From Epiperipatus broadwayi (lineage: Eukaryota; Onychophora; Udeonychophora; Euonychophora; Peripatidae), in contig JAQFVV010000020.1 in the NCBI GenBank assembly GCA_028023455.1, positions 6,679,092 to 6,743,091 of the forward strand: DNA of 64,000 nucleotides. Reading direction: 5' to 3'. The stretch's first letter is position 1, and each line of letters opens with the position of its first letter. Of this stretch, positions 48,416-60,626 are shown piece by piece. The notes beneath the pieces were generated by a model. It had not been told where the DNA came from. It was given only the letters and a program-made list of their open reading frames with translations, and ran no database searches. A program made the position numbers and the translations under genes.

Positions 48416-50636
48416 ATAATAACCTCCAATATTAAACATCAATTAAATTAACTTCAAGATCTAAAGCAAAAATATCACAAGATACATATAATTTGCAATA
48501 CCAATAAATAGTTAATGATCAGGTCTATGAAATGAATATGGAATTCAAATTATGAGTTGGATGATAAATGAATAAAGATGTAGATGATTGAATGGATAAT
48601 AAAGAAGTAGTGAAAATGAATGACATAAGAATGAGGAGAAGACAAAGGGAAATGTGTTAGAGTGCTGAATAATTAAGATGATGATAGAATAGGGATCAAT
48701 GAAGAATGAATCAATTAAGATAATGACTTAATATGAAATGAGGATGCACTAAAAGAAAGAAACATATGGATGTGATATGATAACAATGTTGATGTTGAAG
48801 AATGAGATCCTGAACTATAAAACTAATATTGTGTCAAACAACAGCAAGACAATAATGAAATAAAGCAAGGGTTTTAAGCTTGACTAAAACAAAATATTTA
48901 ACCACTAAATTAAAATAGATTATAAGTTTTAAACTAGAAAAGAAACTTACATCTTAAAATTTCTACTAAATCAATCAAACAATAAGAATAAATATGAGAT
49001 CAAGGTGAGGCATAATAAATAATTTCAGAAATGAAAAAACTACCAACAAAGTTAAAGTTGAGACTATTAATTAATAACTTACTTTTCTCAGGGTTCAAAT
49101 AGATTAAATGCTATTATTTTAAAAGATATATTTGGAACAGTGAGAGGGACTTTGCCACTACCCAAATATAACAAACAAAGATGGCTTATAAAACAAAATA
49201 GAATTAATAAAGAACATTTGACAATTCCAATACTAACAATGATATAAACTTTAAATTTCATGAGACATTGATACATTTTTAATAAAGTCAATATAATAAT
49301 TTACAAACTATCATTTTTTAATGACCATGGGCAACATGATCAAGATCAGTGAATGATATATCTAATGACTTGGATAAGCAGATTATTCCAAAACTAAATA
49401 TTTTATCTTTAAAACATTATTTAAAAATAAAATATGTGCTTAAGATCAACAGTGTTTTGATCAATAAGTGATAAAGCTTTATATACTCTAAACATAAGAG
49501 CTTAGCACAACTTATTTTGATATGCTAATGCACAATAAAATCTATTACATTGACTGATGATGATTTTTATGACAACAATAAAAATAATATGTTTATAGCA
49601 ACAGCAATAACAATATGGATAGTGATTATCAATAAGGCCACAGACAACTAAATATATTTTCAAACAAAATTTATTTACATTATTTACAAGTTTGTGAATG
49701 TACTAATAACAACAAAGAAAACATACATAATCTTGGACAATCCTGAACAGAAATTTACATATAACAAGATTTAATTACATCATTTTATGATTAAGGGAAG
49801 ATCTCTTAGGATCCATTTACCAGCTTAATAAATCATTACCTTTTTATTTATTATTCTCAAATCTATTACTCACATTGAGTTTATTTGACTTACTATGCAT
49901 TTTATATATTAAATTATTATCGTTTAATTTATTATTACTCAAATTTATTACATATATTGAATTTACTTTTGACTTATACTTTTATATTTTACCTATTTAT
50001 TAATAGCATAATTTTAAGAACTTATTTCAAATAGACACAGGAAATATATTTCAAATTCTCTATTCAATGGTTAATAAGCTACCAATAATATTACACAGAA
50101 TAACACAGTAAATATACTTAAGATATAATAATTTAAGCTACCATATGTTATTAGAAACTATTGACTTCTTGTGTTAATCTATTTTTAGGTTATTAAACAG
50201 CCAACACTGCTTTAAGAGTTAAGACTATTATTAATCTACCTTTTAATTATTAGTTTTACCTTATAGGACTCTTTAAGATTAAAGAAAAATAGCATTTTAA
50301 TGCAACTTGGAAATAAATGATATATAACATAAATTAATGATATAGATGAGATCATCTCAAATGGATAGGCATTAATTAACAATCTACTATAAAATAGCTT
50401 TTAACTAATATTATCTTTTATCACCATTTTGCTCAATGCTAAGTATAATCTACATTTTCAAGTACCATATTTCAGAAACAATTCTGCTGTTATCAATACC
50501 AAACCATTAGAACTTAGGAATATGAAATATAATAAAACATATGATATATCCAGAGATATAGGAGGGTTGAGCTAAGGCAAAAAGAACAAACTAACAACCT
50601 AGATCATGGTTAACTCATGACTGCATTTATTCTGTA
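48416..50636. other. Purine-rich AT interval, nothing recognisable
   Basis: From 48.5 to 48.9 kb the strand is purine-rich with GATGA/GAATGA repeats of low complexity. No gene or repeat of known class. Confidence 0.4.
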
Positions 50637-50637
50637 A

Positions 50638-50800
50638 TCCTGGTGTCATTTCGGAAGCACCTTTAGGGATATAAAAGGAAGGGGTGATCAATTCCTTGTT
50701 TAAACAACTATACCAACCCATGGTTTAAAATCCCAGTGTCACTTCTGGATCACCTTTAAGGATATGAGAAAAAGGAAGGGGTGATTAATCCCTCATTTAA
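50638..50800 (+). repeat. Two-copy degenerate direct repeat
   Basis: GTGTCATTTCGGAAGCACCT ... AAGGAAGGGGTGATCAATTC and GTGTCACTTCTGGATCACCT ... AAGGAAGGGGTGATTAATCC repeat with a period of about 90 bases. Function unknown. Confidence 0.55.
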
Positions 50801-51644
50801 TATCTAGATCAATACCCTACAAAAGTATGACTTTAATTTCCTCAAAGTTTGATAGTCATTATTCATGATTCACCCACGATGGTCATTTATATCATCATTC
50901 AAGGAAAGAAAATAAGTTCACCTGATATAATGCAACATGGACCTACTACATATTCCAAAATATTATACACTTATCATTATATCCATTTAACATGATAAGA
51001 GATGAGTATAATACTTACCACGAATATATAAAGACATTAGCAAAATGGAATATATTACTATTTGATATGTAAAATTTATAACTATCATAATGAATTTGAG
51101 AATGACCCATAACTATAGCCATCATCATCTATTAATTAGTTAAGTCTTACATATAAAAAATACCATATTTAACACATCTAAATTAACTAGAATTAGGTAT
51201 GATCCAGTTATTACTATTTAGCAATTGTAGATTTTATCCTAGAACGAAAAATATTAAGAATAATTGTAATAGTTTCTTACCTGTGTTCATATTTCAAATA
51301 TGAACGAAATTTACAATAAATAAGTTACTTTACCTTTTTTTATATTCGATCAACTTCTTGTCTTACATTCCTTCTTGTTAAACTAAAAGAATGAAGTCTT
51401 GACTGCAACATTTTTTAAAATCTGCAACATTATGTGACTGGTAAATGTTCTTTTTCTCATAGAGTATATTTCATATTTATTTATTAGTTTAAATTATAAT
51501 CCTAATAAATTGCTTGATCTAAGAACAATTGTAGTGTTTATCCATTAACTTCAATATCTTGTTATTCCAGGAATTAAGAAAAAGTTGAAGATAAACATTG
51601 ATTCTTATCTTCATCACTGTATATGGGTTTTATATACTTAATTG

Positions 51645-51849
51645 AGTAATGACTGGAAGGTTGCTATTCTTCCACATGCACCTTACTATTATTTTCAGAC
51701 AGCCAATAGCTGTTAAAACAGCGGTCTGAGAAGCTCTGTCATGTGTCTAGGCCTGATCGCTTCTCAGACCGCTGTTTTAACAGCTATTGGGCTGTCTGAA
51801 AGTAATAGCAAGGCACATGTGGAAGAATAGCAACCTTCCAGTCATTACT
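51645..51849. repeat. Near-perfect 89-bp hairpin
   Basis: Arms 51645-51733 and 51760-51849 are complementary over nearly their whole length (starting AGTAATGACTGGAAGGTTGC and ending with its complement; innermost GGTCTGAGAAG/CTTCTCAGACC), with a 26-base loop. It is more GC-rich than its surroundings. It could be a young foldback MITE or a long double-stranded RNA source. No third copy is seen in the window. Confidence 0.8.
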
Positions 51850-52042
51850 GATTTAATAACAACATGTGATTTAAACAAAATATTATTTATATACTTAATT
51901 GACTAATTGCACTATTTAATAATTAACACATTAGAAGTCCTATCCACAATATGATTAACATAATAATTAATACATCAAAATTTAAATTGACATTTGATTC
52001 ACTTTAAATAAGATTCTACAATTCAGTTTAATAAACATATCA

Positions 52043-52709
52043 GTTAAGCCAATAAGCATCACATGATCACCATTTCCTATGCTTGCTCATAACTGTTATT
52101 AAAACAGGCAAAACTCTTTATACCTATTGCCACTCAGTGCAAGCCAGAGAATCAATGGATGCCAGAAGACTGCATGCAGCCTTCTGGTATCCATTGATTA
52201 CTCTGTTTTGCTTTGAGTAGCACTACTGTATGGAGAGAGTTTTGTCTATTTTAACAACAGTTATGAACAAGCACAGGAAATGGTGATCATGTGATGTTTA
52301 TTGGCTTAAAACCAATCCTTCCTAATAGGATAGTGATGGCTATGGTTATTAAAGAACCAAAGACACCAAAATGTATAGGTACTGAACTGAGTTTAGACCT
52401 ATATGACTATATAAGCTAATGAGCAGCTTGGATTAAAAATATTATGGCGCTTTCAATTTAAGTCTCATGATTTTGTAGTCAAGTAGTGATAAAAGGTGGC
52501 TGCTGGAGGGTTGCATTGGATCGTAAGATCTAGGCACAGTGCTCTCAGATCCAAGGCTCCTCACTGAAGAAGGCCACAAGCCAGAAACTAGTCTGGGGAT
52601 ATTGGATGAGTAGGCCCTAGATGGGGATTTTATGCACAGCCTTCTGCCATCCATTGATTACTCTGGCTTGCACTGAGTGGCAGTATGTATAAAGAATTGT
52701 GCTTGTTTT
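52043..52709. mobile_element. Family A element, about 0.67 kb
   Basis: A short minus arm (TTAAGCCAATAAGCATCACA to ATGCCAGAAGACTG) folds back into a full plus unit through AACCAATCC, AAAGACACCAAAATGTATAG, the hammerhead (52558-52599) and the right terminus near 52709. The flanks AAACATATCA (52033-52042) and AAACACATCA (52710-52719) match at 9 of 10 and are a probable target duplication. The left arm lacks the hammerhead. Confidence 0.75.
52558..52599 (+). ncRNA. Hammerhead ribozyme, intact core (family A)
   Basis: Stem I TCCTCA/TGGGGA, core CTGAAGA (52564-52570), stem II GGC-CACAA-GCC, GAAA (52584-52587), C-TA-G, TC with cleavage predicted after 52593. Confidence 0.77.
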
Positions 52710-52719
52710 AAACACATCA

Positions 52720-53988
52720 ATTCCACTTGTAACCAGAAATTATAAGAAGGTGTATTCATTTTTGCCCTAATGCGAGTTTTAAAGTGATGTTGAGAATATC
52801 TCATATTAAAAGTCTTAATAAATATTTTATAAACTCTTATAATTTAATATCTTCATTTATATTGTTTTATTAGGTAGGTATCAGTTATTACTGTGCTTTA
52901 ATTTAAGTGCAACATAACATTATTCTTTTTTTAAAAAAATATTTTCTCCAGTTAATGAAATTGATATAGCATAATAAAATTGTAATAGTTATAGTTAACT
53001 TTAATATAATTTTTCACATTAGTTTATACATGTTGTCAGTGCCTTATAAATTCAAAAACAGCTATAAAAGACTTTAAGTATTTCCTATCATAGTTCTGCT
53101 TATTTTAAAATTCATTCTTACTGAAAGTACAAAATAATTTTCTTTTTTCTTGCTATCCCAAATAAGCCACAATTAATTTTATAATGCACACATTAAATGT
53201 AATAATTAAAGCAGTTATAAAATAAAAAGTAAAATTTCATGTTTATGAACTTCTTAGTTGGATTAAATTTGAAGTCCATTTTGGTGGAATTTTTCTTCCA
53301 AGATATCTATCATTTTTAAATGTAAACTTTGATCATTATTGACAGATAGTTGCAATGTGTTTCATGTATGTATGTCAAATGGAGTTCCTACACCATTAGT
53401 TGCAAGTTAAAATCCACTTCAATTCCATTTTTAATTTAATTCAATTTTACTTTTTAATAATTTTCTGCTTCCCCTTAATTTTCAGTTACATTATTTTCAG
53501 ATGTTATCATTTTTCCATTTAATTCTCCTTGTTCTCCCCTATAAAAATCTATGTTAGCCTATTTATAAACTTTTATTAGAGAGGATCCCTATAAAAAACC
53601 AACAAACCAATTTAACTGTTGTATGTGCATAAGTTAATGTACAATTAATAATTTTCCATCTAGAATCATAAATGATAACTAATTAAGCTGTTCAAAACTA
53701 TTTTAAGTTGCACTAAAATATGCTTGAAAATTAATTATAATGATTAATTTAGAATAGCTATAATTTTAAGTCTTTTTGACTATTATTTAATAATAATGAA
53801 ATACCAAATATTTCTATGCTTTTAATTTAATTATAACATTAATAAATTATTATACTGATACTATTGAAATTAGTCCATTTGAGACTGCATATAAAAAGTC
53901 CCATACATAACCTGGCAGACAGCATAGCACATCTCTTGAATAGCCCAATTCTTTATCACTCTTAGAAGATTTATTGATTAAAATTTAC
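52720..53988. other. AT-rich interval, nothing recognisable
   Basis: No supported feature. Confidence 0.4.
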
Positions 53989-54002
53989 TTATTTTTATAA
54001 TA

Positions 54003-55662
54003 ATATAGGGTATATGAGCACAGACTTTCAGAAGACCCATCACTCTCCACTCTATCTAATAACACTGATACACTCAAGCACATATATGCTGAAGAGATAA
54101 ATAATCACCAATATACGTATTTCATGCTAAACCAGCAATCATCAGTTGGTCCAGATTATCATCTCCCACACATATATACTATATGTGCTCAGATATATAT
54201 TAAGATAGACAATCTTCATACTTTAATGGACAGGCTCCAATCTACTACACACTCCAACTCTTCAACCGTCCATCCAATTGAAAATCTGATGATGGAATGC
54301 TCAAAGGCCACCCTGAGGCTGAGATTCTTGTCACACCCATGTTGACCTAAGGTCAATCTGAACCCCACATGTACAGGACATAATCCATTTAATACATATG
54401 CAAGGATGGGCAGACATTTCTACAATGTAATAACTGAAACACAGGCTTATTATATACCTGTGTAATATAGGGTATATGAGCACAGACTTTCAGATGACCC
54501 ATCACTCTCCACTCTATCTAATAACACTGATACACTCAAGCACATATATGCTGAAAAGATAAATAATCACCAATATCCATATTTCATGCTAAACCAGCAA
54601 TCATCAGTTGGTCCAGATTATCATCTCCCACACATATATACTATAAGTGCTCAGATATATATTAAGATAGACAATCTTCATACTTTAATGGACAGGCTCC
54701 AATCTACTACACACTCCAACTCTTCAACCATCCATCCAATTGAATATCTGATGATGGAATGCTCAAAGCCCACCCTGAGGCCGAGATTCTTGTCACACCC
54801 ATGTTGACCTAATGTCAATCTGAACCCCACATGTACAGGGTGGCCTTCGAGCATTCCATCATCAGATTTTTAATTGGGTGGACGGTTGAAGAGTTGGAGT
54901 GTGTAGTAGAATAGAGCCTGTCCATTAAAGTATGAAGATTGTCTATCTTAATATATATCTGAGCACTTAATACATATGTGTGGGAGATGATAATCTGGAC
55001 TAACTGATGATTGCTGGTTTAGCATGAAATACGTATATTGGTGATTATTTATATTTTCAGCATATATGTGCTTGAGTGTATCAGTGTTATTAGATACAGT
55101 GGAGAGTGATGGGTCATCTGAAAGTATGTTCTCATATACCCTATATTACATATATAGACACAGGTATATAATAAGCCTGGGTTTCAGTTATTATATTGTA
55201 GAGATGTCTGCCCATCCTTGCATATGTATTAAACAGATTATGTCCTGTACATGTGGGGTTCAGATTGACCTTAGGTCAACATGGGTGTGACAAGATTCTC
55301 AGCCTCAGGGTAGCTTTCGAGCATTCCATCATCAGATTTTCAATTGGATGGATGGTTGAAGAGTTAGAGTGTGTAGTAGATTGGAGCCTGTCCATTAAAG
55401 TATGAAGATTGTCTATCTTAATATATATTTGAGCACTTATAGTATATATGTGTGGGAGATGATAATCTGGACCAATTTATAATTGCTGGTTTAGCATGAA
55501 ATAAGTATATTGGTGATTATTTATCTTTTCAGCATATATGTGCTTGAGTGTATCAGTGTTATTAGATAGAGTGGAGAGTGATGGGTCATCTGAAAGTCTG
55601 TGCTAATATACTCTATATTACATATATAGACACAGGTATATAATAAGCCTGTGTTTCAGTTA
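54003..55662. mobile_element. Family C composite element: dimer plus inverted dimer, 14-bp duplication
   Basis: Perfect 14-bp flanks TTATTTTTATAATA lie at 53989-54002 and 55663-55676. Inside are two head-to-tail plus units with a period of 462 bp (the same 73-codon accidental frame at 54124 and 54586), then two head-to-tail minus units about 470 bp apart, joined near 54840. The inner unit boundary is ACACAGGCTTATTATATACC...ATATAGGGTATATGAGCACA. The dimer/inverted-dimer layout parallels family A at 59.3 kb. No protein is encoded; the frames are preserved only because the copies are recent. Confidence 0.88.
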
Positions 55663-55676
55663 TTATTTTTATAATA

Positions 55677-58017
55677 TAATTTAGCAATCATGATAATACA
55701 CCATTGATATAATATACCTATTTAATATTGAAATGTTATTATTTAATTATTACCAATTAAAAATTTAAATTTTATATAATTGACCATTTAAATAGGGTTT
55801 GACAAACATCGAGCCCAACCATAAGGTTACAATATATATAATTAATAAAACAAGCCACAAAATTGTGCAACTTGCTTTTAAGCTTGTGCTAAAATGTTCA
55901 CTAGATGGAGCTTACCACTAGCTCCAAAACAAGATTTAATTATATATATATACTAATAAAACTTTATTAATAAAATATTATTTTAGGCATATATAGCATT
56001 ATTTAAATTAACTTTTATCAATTTGACACCCCATAATTATTATTAATTTATTCAAGAGTTTTATAATAAATGTAAAAGGGAAAATATATTATTATTACAA
56101 AATAAGTTTTGCTTTATAATTAAAAAATATTTTCAAAAAAAGTTGTTAGTATTATTTTTATTATATATAAATAAAATTATTGCTATTATGTTGTTATACA
56201 GATGAATAAGTGACATATGTATATCATATTAATTACAGAACCCATTTAAAATCAATTAATAATTTCAAACCCATTATCATTGAATTAACGTCACATCTAA
56301 ATATTAGCCTTAATAGATGACCAACAAATTTTTAAGTCTTAGTTCCTTGGTCCTAGTAATGGTTATCACTTCAATAAATGATTCCCAAATATCCACATAG
56401 ATCATAATTTATTCTTTATCTAATATTTATTTTATAACTCAGATTATATAATAAATAATAATAATTTGATTTAACTTGGAATGATGAGTGACTTTTATGG
56501 GAAAAACTAATGCTTCTCGTTAAATAACCTTAAATGAATAATTACATATGGAGTTCAGCCCTTACATTTCACCCTCATTATAAACTTAAAATAACATAGT
56601 TGTAATAAAAAATTTCATTAAATAATTCAAAATCATCAAATTTTGCATAGATATAATAACTATTAATTTAAAGATAAAGGGACGTTAAGTAAAAAAATGA
56701 ATGGCAATACAAATAATATTAACTTAAGTCCTTTAAATAGAATATAAAGTTCATAGAGAAAGTTTATACAGTTTATAAAGAATGGCATTTTTGATTATTT
56801 GACATTCAGCAGGTTTCCACTGTGATTTGTAGTCATAGTGCAAATATTTATTTTTTATATATTTATTTCAGAGCTCTATATTACACAGATCATGGTATAA
56901 CTTCTATGATACAGGATTTTTGGGTTTTCATAATTATATCCTTGCTATAGTCATGTTTTTCGCAACTTAAAAAAAAATTTTGACTTGGTTTGTTCACATT
57001 GGTAGTAGTTAACTTATAATTAATTGTCTTATAGTTGGTTAAATATTCTGAGAATATTCTTACTAAAGTCAGCTCTTTGTCTAGATGGAATTCAGAGATA
57101 AACTAGTGATAAACTAGTAATTCATGTAAAATCTTCTCAGTTCACTTAAGAAGATTTTTATTTATTGCATAGTAGCCCATAGTTATTCCCTTGTCACACA
57201 GCTAAGATAATAAATACCAGCATAAAGAACAAGAGAAAAGGATTTTTTGCTACCAGACTATTTATATTAAATTTCTGTTTAAAAGATTCTTAATCTCTTA
57301 ATCACTAAGAAATTATTGTATTAAAATTCTATTTTTAGAAACTAATGAAAGATTTACAACAAAAGAAACAACAGATATAATCATAAATTACACAATATAA
57401 GTTTTTAATGATCATATTAGAATTAATGAATTTTAATAACATATACAATTTATTTTTGATTTCCTAATTTTAATTACTTTATGTTAAACCTTAATAAAAT
57501 TAAATATATCCTGTCTAATTTTAGTTTGCTTTTAGACATTAATTAAAACTCTTAAAAATAAAACTTTTTTGATTCTAAAAAAATAACGCTTTTCCTTTTT
57601 TAAAAAAGAAAACTATTTATCTTTTAAATTTAATAATCTATGAAGCACATACAATATGCAACTTACAGAAGTTACATGCCTGAAAAATATTAATCATTCA
57701 GTTAAGGCCGAGTGCTTTTGAAGATCCGTGCCTCACAGTCATAGCTGGGTTGAAAATTAAAATTCTCTATATCTAAAATTGTATCAGTGTTAATATGTAT
57801 ATCCTCAAGGATTTAATTCTAATGTATTATTATATAACATAACTGACTGTACTATCTTGCTAGCATTAAATTTGATGTTCAATATTAAATTAGTCTTTTT
57901 GTCTTCAAACTAGATAAAATATACATGAAATAGATATTTTTATCTATTTCAATATATATAAGCAAAACCTTTGGAATAAAGTCTATAATATACAAAACAC
58001 CAATATATAAACATAAA
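55677..58017. other. AT-rich interval, nothing recognisable
   Basis: A tRNA-like scrap at about 57703-57755 (GGCCGAGTGC ... GGGTTGAAAAT) is too weak to call. No gene. Confidence 0.4.
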
Positions 58018-58145
58018 TAATATATATAGAAAATAATCCCAGTGCATAATGCTATACTGAAATATATAAATATTAAGCATAAATCAGTCCACATGGTTAA
58101 GAAATCCAGTACTGCCCTCTGTGAACTAATATATAAAATACATTA
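58018..58145 (+). repeat. Direct repeat, copy 1
   Basis: About 128 bp (TATATAGAAAATAATCCCAG ... CAGTACTGCCCTCTGTGAAC) repeated at 58361-58490 with few changes. Copy 2 has a run of C replacing CAGTCCACATGG. Confidence 0.75.
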
Positions 58146-58147
58146 GA

Positions 58148-58232
58148 GTTCGTATTTCAAAATAGCCAGATCAAAATGATACCACTTTGACCTGTCTGCT
58201 ATCTGATGTTATATATTGAAATACGAACAAAC
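58148..58232. repeat. Short inverted-repeat element
   Basis: GTTCGTATTTCAA at the left and TTGAAATACGAAC at the right, with further pairing inside (AGATCAAA... / ATCTGATG). About 85 bp. It lies between the two 58-kb direct repeats. A tiny MITE is possible. Confidence 0.5.
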
Positions 58233-58360
58233 TCAAACAAAGAAGTTGAAATTTAGCAAACAATGATCTTAAATATTGCTACAAACAAACATGTTTTACT
58301 ATTATTATATAAAGACAAACTAAACTTTAGTAATTTTAATCTTTAAACCACCTAACACAA

Positions 58361-58490
58361 ATATATAGAAAATAATCCCAGTGCATAACGCTATACTGAA
58401 ATAAATATATATTAAGCATAAATCACCCCCCCCCCATTGTTAAGTAATCCAGTACTGCCCTCTGTGAACTAATATATAAAATATATATTA
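58361..58490 (+). repeat. Direct repeat, copy 2
   Basis: Second copy of 58018-58145, 343 bases downstream of its start, with a C-run near 58425. Confidence 0.75.
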
Positions 58491-59251
58491 ATATCAAGTT
58501 ATAGAAAAATTAAATTGTCTATAATTATTTTTTATGTAGAATATAATTATATATGTATTTCTTAATTATAAGTAGTATCATTATTTAATATTTGTGGTTA
58601 TTTTATCTTTTATACTTTAAAACATTCATAAATAAAATATGTTTAAAATAAATAAAATTCTAAATTATTTTGAATTGTAGTAAGAAATGATTTAAATCAA
58701 TGAAGATGATTTTCATGAAAATGATCATATGATTCTTGTATTGACATAATAAATAAGATGCTTTTGTAAAACCAGATTTTTAGCACCTATTCACTGATTT
58801 CACCATAAAATTTAAATACCTAAATACAAAAACACCATAATGGGAAAAAAAATGTTGGTACCACATGCAAACAAATAATGAATAACCTATTACTACATAT
58901 GGTATAATCTTTAACCTCTTCACATGCAAAGCAGCGATATTGAATAGTTAAAAAATTATGTTAAGCCACAAATTTTATCATAACTTAATAATAAAGAAAT
59001 GAATGATTAAAAAAACAATATTTTATATTGTAATTATAAAAAAATTTCTAACAATTTTATTACATGTATTATAACTTTTCTAGTCTTTAAACTTTTTAAT
59101 TATAATATTTAAATTTAATTTTTCAAATACTTGATTTTCTATAAAAATTATAAATTAGATACTAGAGATCTTGAGACAGTGAAGATTATAAACAGTTTTT
59201 TTTTTATTATCAATATTGAAATATTTCATTTTACAGAAGCTACTGCTAACA
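58491..59251. other. AT-rich interval, nothing recognisable
   Basis: No supported feature. Confidence 0.4.
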
Positions 59252-59419
59252 TAATAATTAATATACATCACATGATCACCATTTCTTATACTTGCTTATA
59301 ACTTATTAAAACAGGCAAAACTCTCCATACAGTAGTGCCACTCAGTGAAAGCTAGAGTAATCAATGGATGCCAGAAGGCTTGTGCATAATATCCCTATCT
59401 AGTGCTTACTCATCCAATA

Positions 59420-59461
59420 TCCAAAGACTAGTTTCTAGTTTGTGACTTTTGTCAGTGAGGA
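59420..59461 (-). ncRNA. Decayed hammerhead ribozyme (family A)
   Basis: Core CTGACAA on the minus strand (position 8 G to A) and stem I weakened (TCCTCA opposite TTTGGA). First of the tandem pair. Confidence 0.55.
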
Positions 59462-59860
59462 GCCTTGAATCTGAGAGCACTGCACCTAGATCTTTGGATC
59501 TAATGCAACTCTCCAGAAACCATCTTTTGTTTCCACTTAACTACAAAACTAATTGAAAACACAATATTTTCAATCTAAGTTCATTAGCTTTTATAGTCAA
59601 ATAGGTCTGAGCTCAGTTCAGTACCCATACATTTTGGTGACTTTGGTTCTTTAATAACCATAGCCACCATGATCCTATTAGGCAGGATTGGTATTAAACC
59701 ATTAAACATCACATGATCACCATTTTTATGCTTGCTCATAACTGTTATTAAAACAGACAAATTCTCCATACACTAGTGCCACTCAGTGCAAGCCAGACTA
59801 ATCAATGGATGCCAGAAAGCTTTGGCATAAAATCCCTATCTAGTGCCTACTCATCCAATA

Positions 59861-59902
59861 TCCCCAGACTAATTTCTAGCTTGTGGCTTTCATCAGTGAG
59901 GA
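59861..59902 (-). ncRNA. Hammerhead ribozyme, intact core (family A)
   Basis: Minus strand: TCCTCA, CTGATGA, stem II AGC-CACAA-GCT (a compensated change from GGC/GCC), GAAA, T-TA-G (wobble stem III), TC, TGGGGA. Core residues are complete. Confidence 0.72.
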
Positions 59903-60002
59903 GCCTTGGATCTGTCAGCACTGCACCTAGATCTTGGGATCTAATGCAACCCTCCAGCAGCCACCTTTTATCTTTACTTAACTACAAAACTATGAGATCA
60001 AT

Positions 60003-60297
60003 ATATATATACTTTGAACACAGATAATGAAGCTGTTAAAAATAAGTGATATTATCCAAACGTTACTGCCAAGCACTCTCAGGACAGTTTAAATGCCCAT
60101 ATTTATGGCTATTGGAGTTTAGTTAAGAACTGTAATAATGTTAATGCAAATTTATGCAAATTCGTGTGAAGATGCTACATAGACCATTTTCAAGACAGGG
60201 AAAAGCAGTCCTCTCTTCTATTGATTGCTGCTGGGTCACTTACTATGTAATAAGCCTCCCTGACTTTGCATTTGAGATAGTTTCTTTCAGAGCAAAA
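60003..60297. other. Unrelated insert inside the family A composite
   Basis: Sequence from AATATATATATACTTTG to TTTCTTTCAGAGC has no counterpart in other family A copies. It is slightly GC-richer and non-coding, with no terminal repeats or duplication that I can see. It may be a host segment captured during retrotransposition or a nested insertion. Confidence 0.5.
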
Positions 60298-60584
60298 AAT
60301 TGAAAACACAATAATATTTTCAATCTAGTTCATTTGCTTGTATACTCATATAGGTCTCAACTCAGTTCACTACCCATACATTTTGGTGTCTTTGGTATGG
60401 GTCTGAACTGAGTTCAGTCAGTTCAGACCTATATGAGTATATAAGCTAATGAGCTTAGATTGAAAATATTATTGTGTTGTCAATTTTATTCTCATAGTTT
60501 TGTAGTTAAGTAGGGATAAAAGGTGACTGCTGGAGGGTTGCATTAGATCCTAAGATCTACATGCAGTACTCTCAGATCCAAGAC

Positions 60585-60626
60585 TCCTCACTGATGAAAG
60601 CCACAAGCTAGAAACTGGTCTGGGAA
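60585..60626 (+). ncRNA. Hammerhead ribozyme, intact canonical core (family A)
   Basis: Stem I TCCTCA with TGGGAA (one C/A mismatch), core CTGATGA (60591-60597), stem II AGC-CACAA-GCT, GAAA (60611-60614), stem III C-TG-G, cleavage predicted after C60620. The AGC/GCT stem pair differs from GGC/GCC of other copies at both sides, so pairing is preserved. Confidence 0.75.

Noticed and set aside
54280-54330. Hammerhead in family C (CTGATGA ... GAAAG)
   Set aside because: Stem II cannot form a stable pair next to the core, the residue at the cleavage position would be G, and no stem I partner was found in either type I or type III arrangement.
54124-54807. Two nearly identical 73-codon open frames
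   Set aside because: They are the same stretch of the repeated family C unit; the inverted units and other copies do not preserve the frame and no domain is visible.
57690-57755. tRNA-like segment (GGCCGAGTGC ... GGGTTGAAAAT)
   Set aside because: The two box-like motifs are present but no cloverleaf can be drawn and no related copy with a tail was found.
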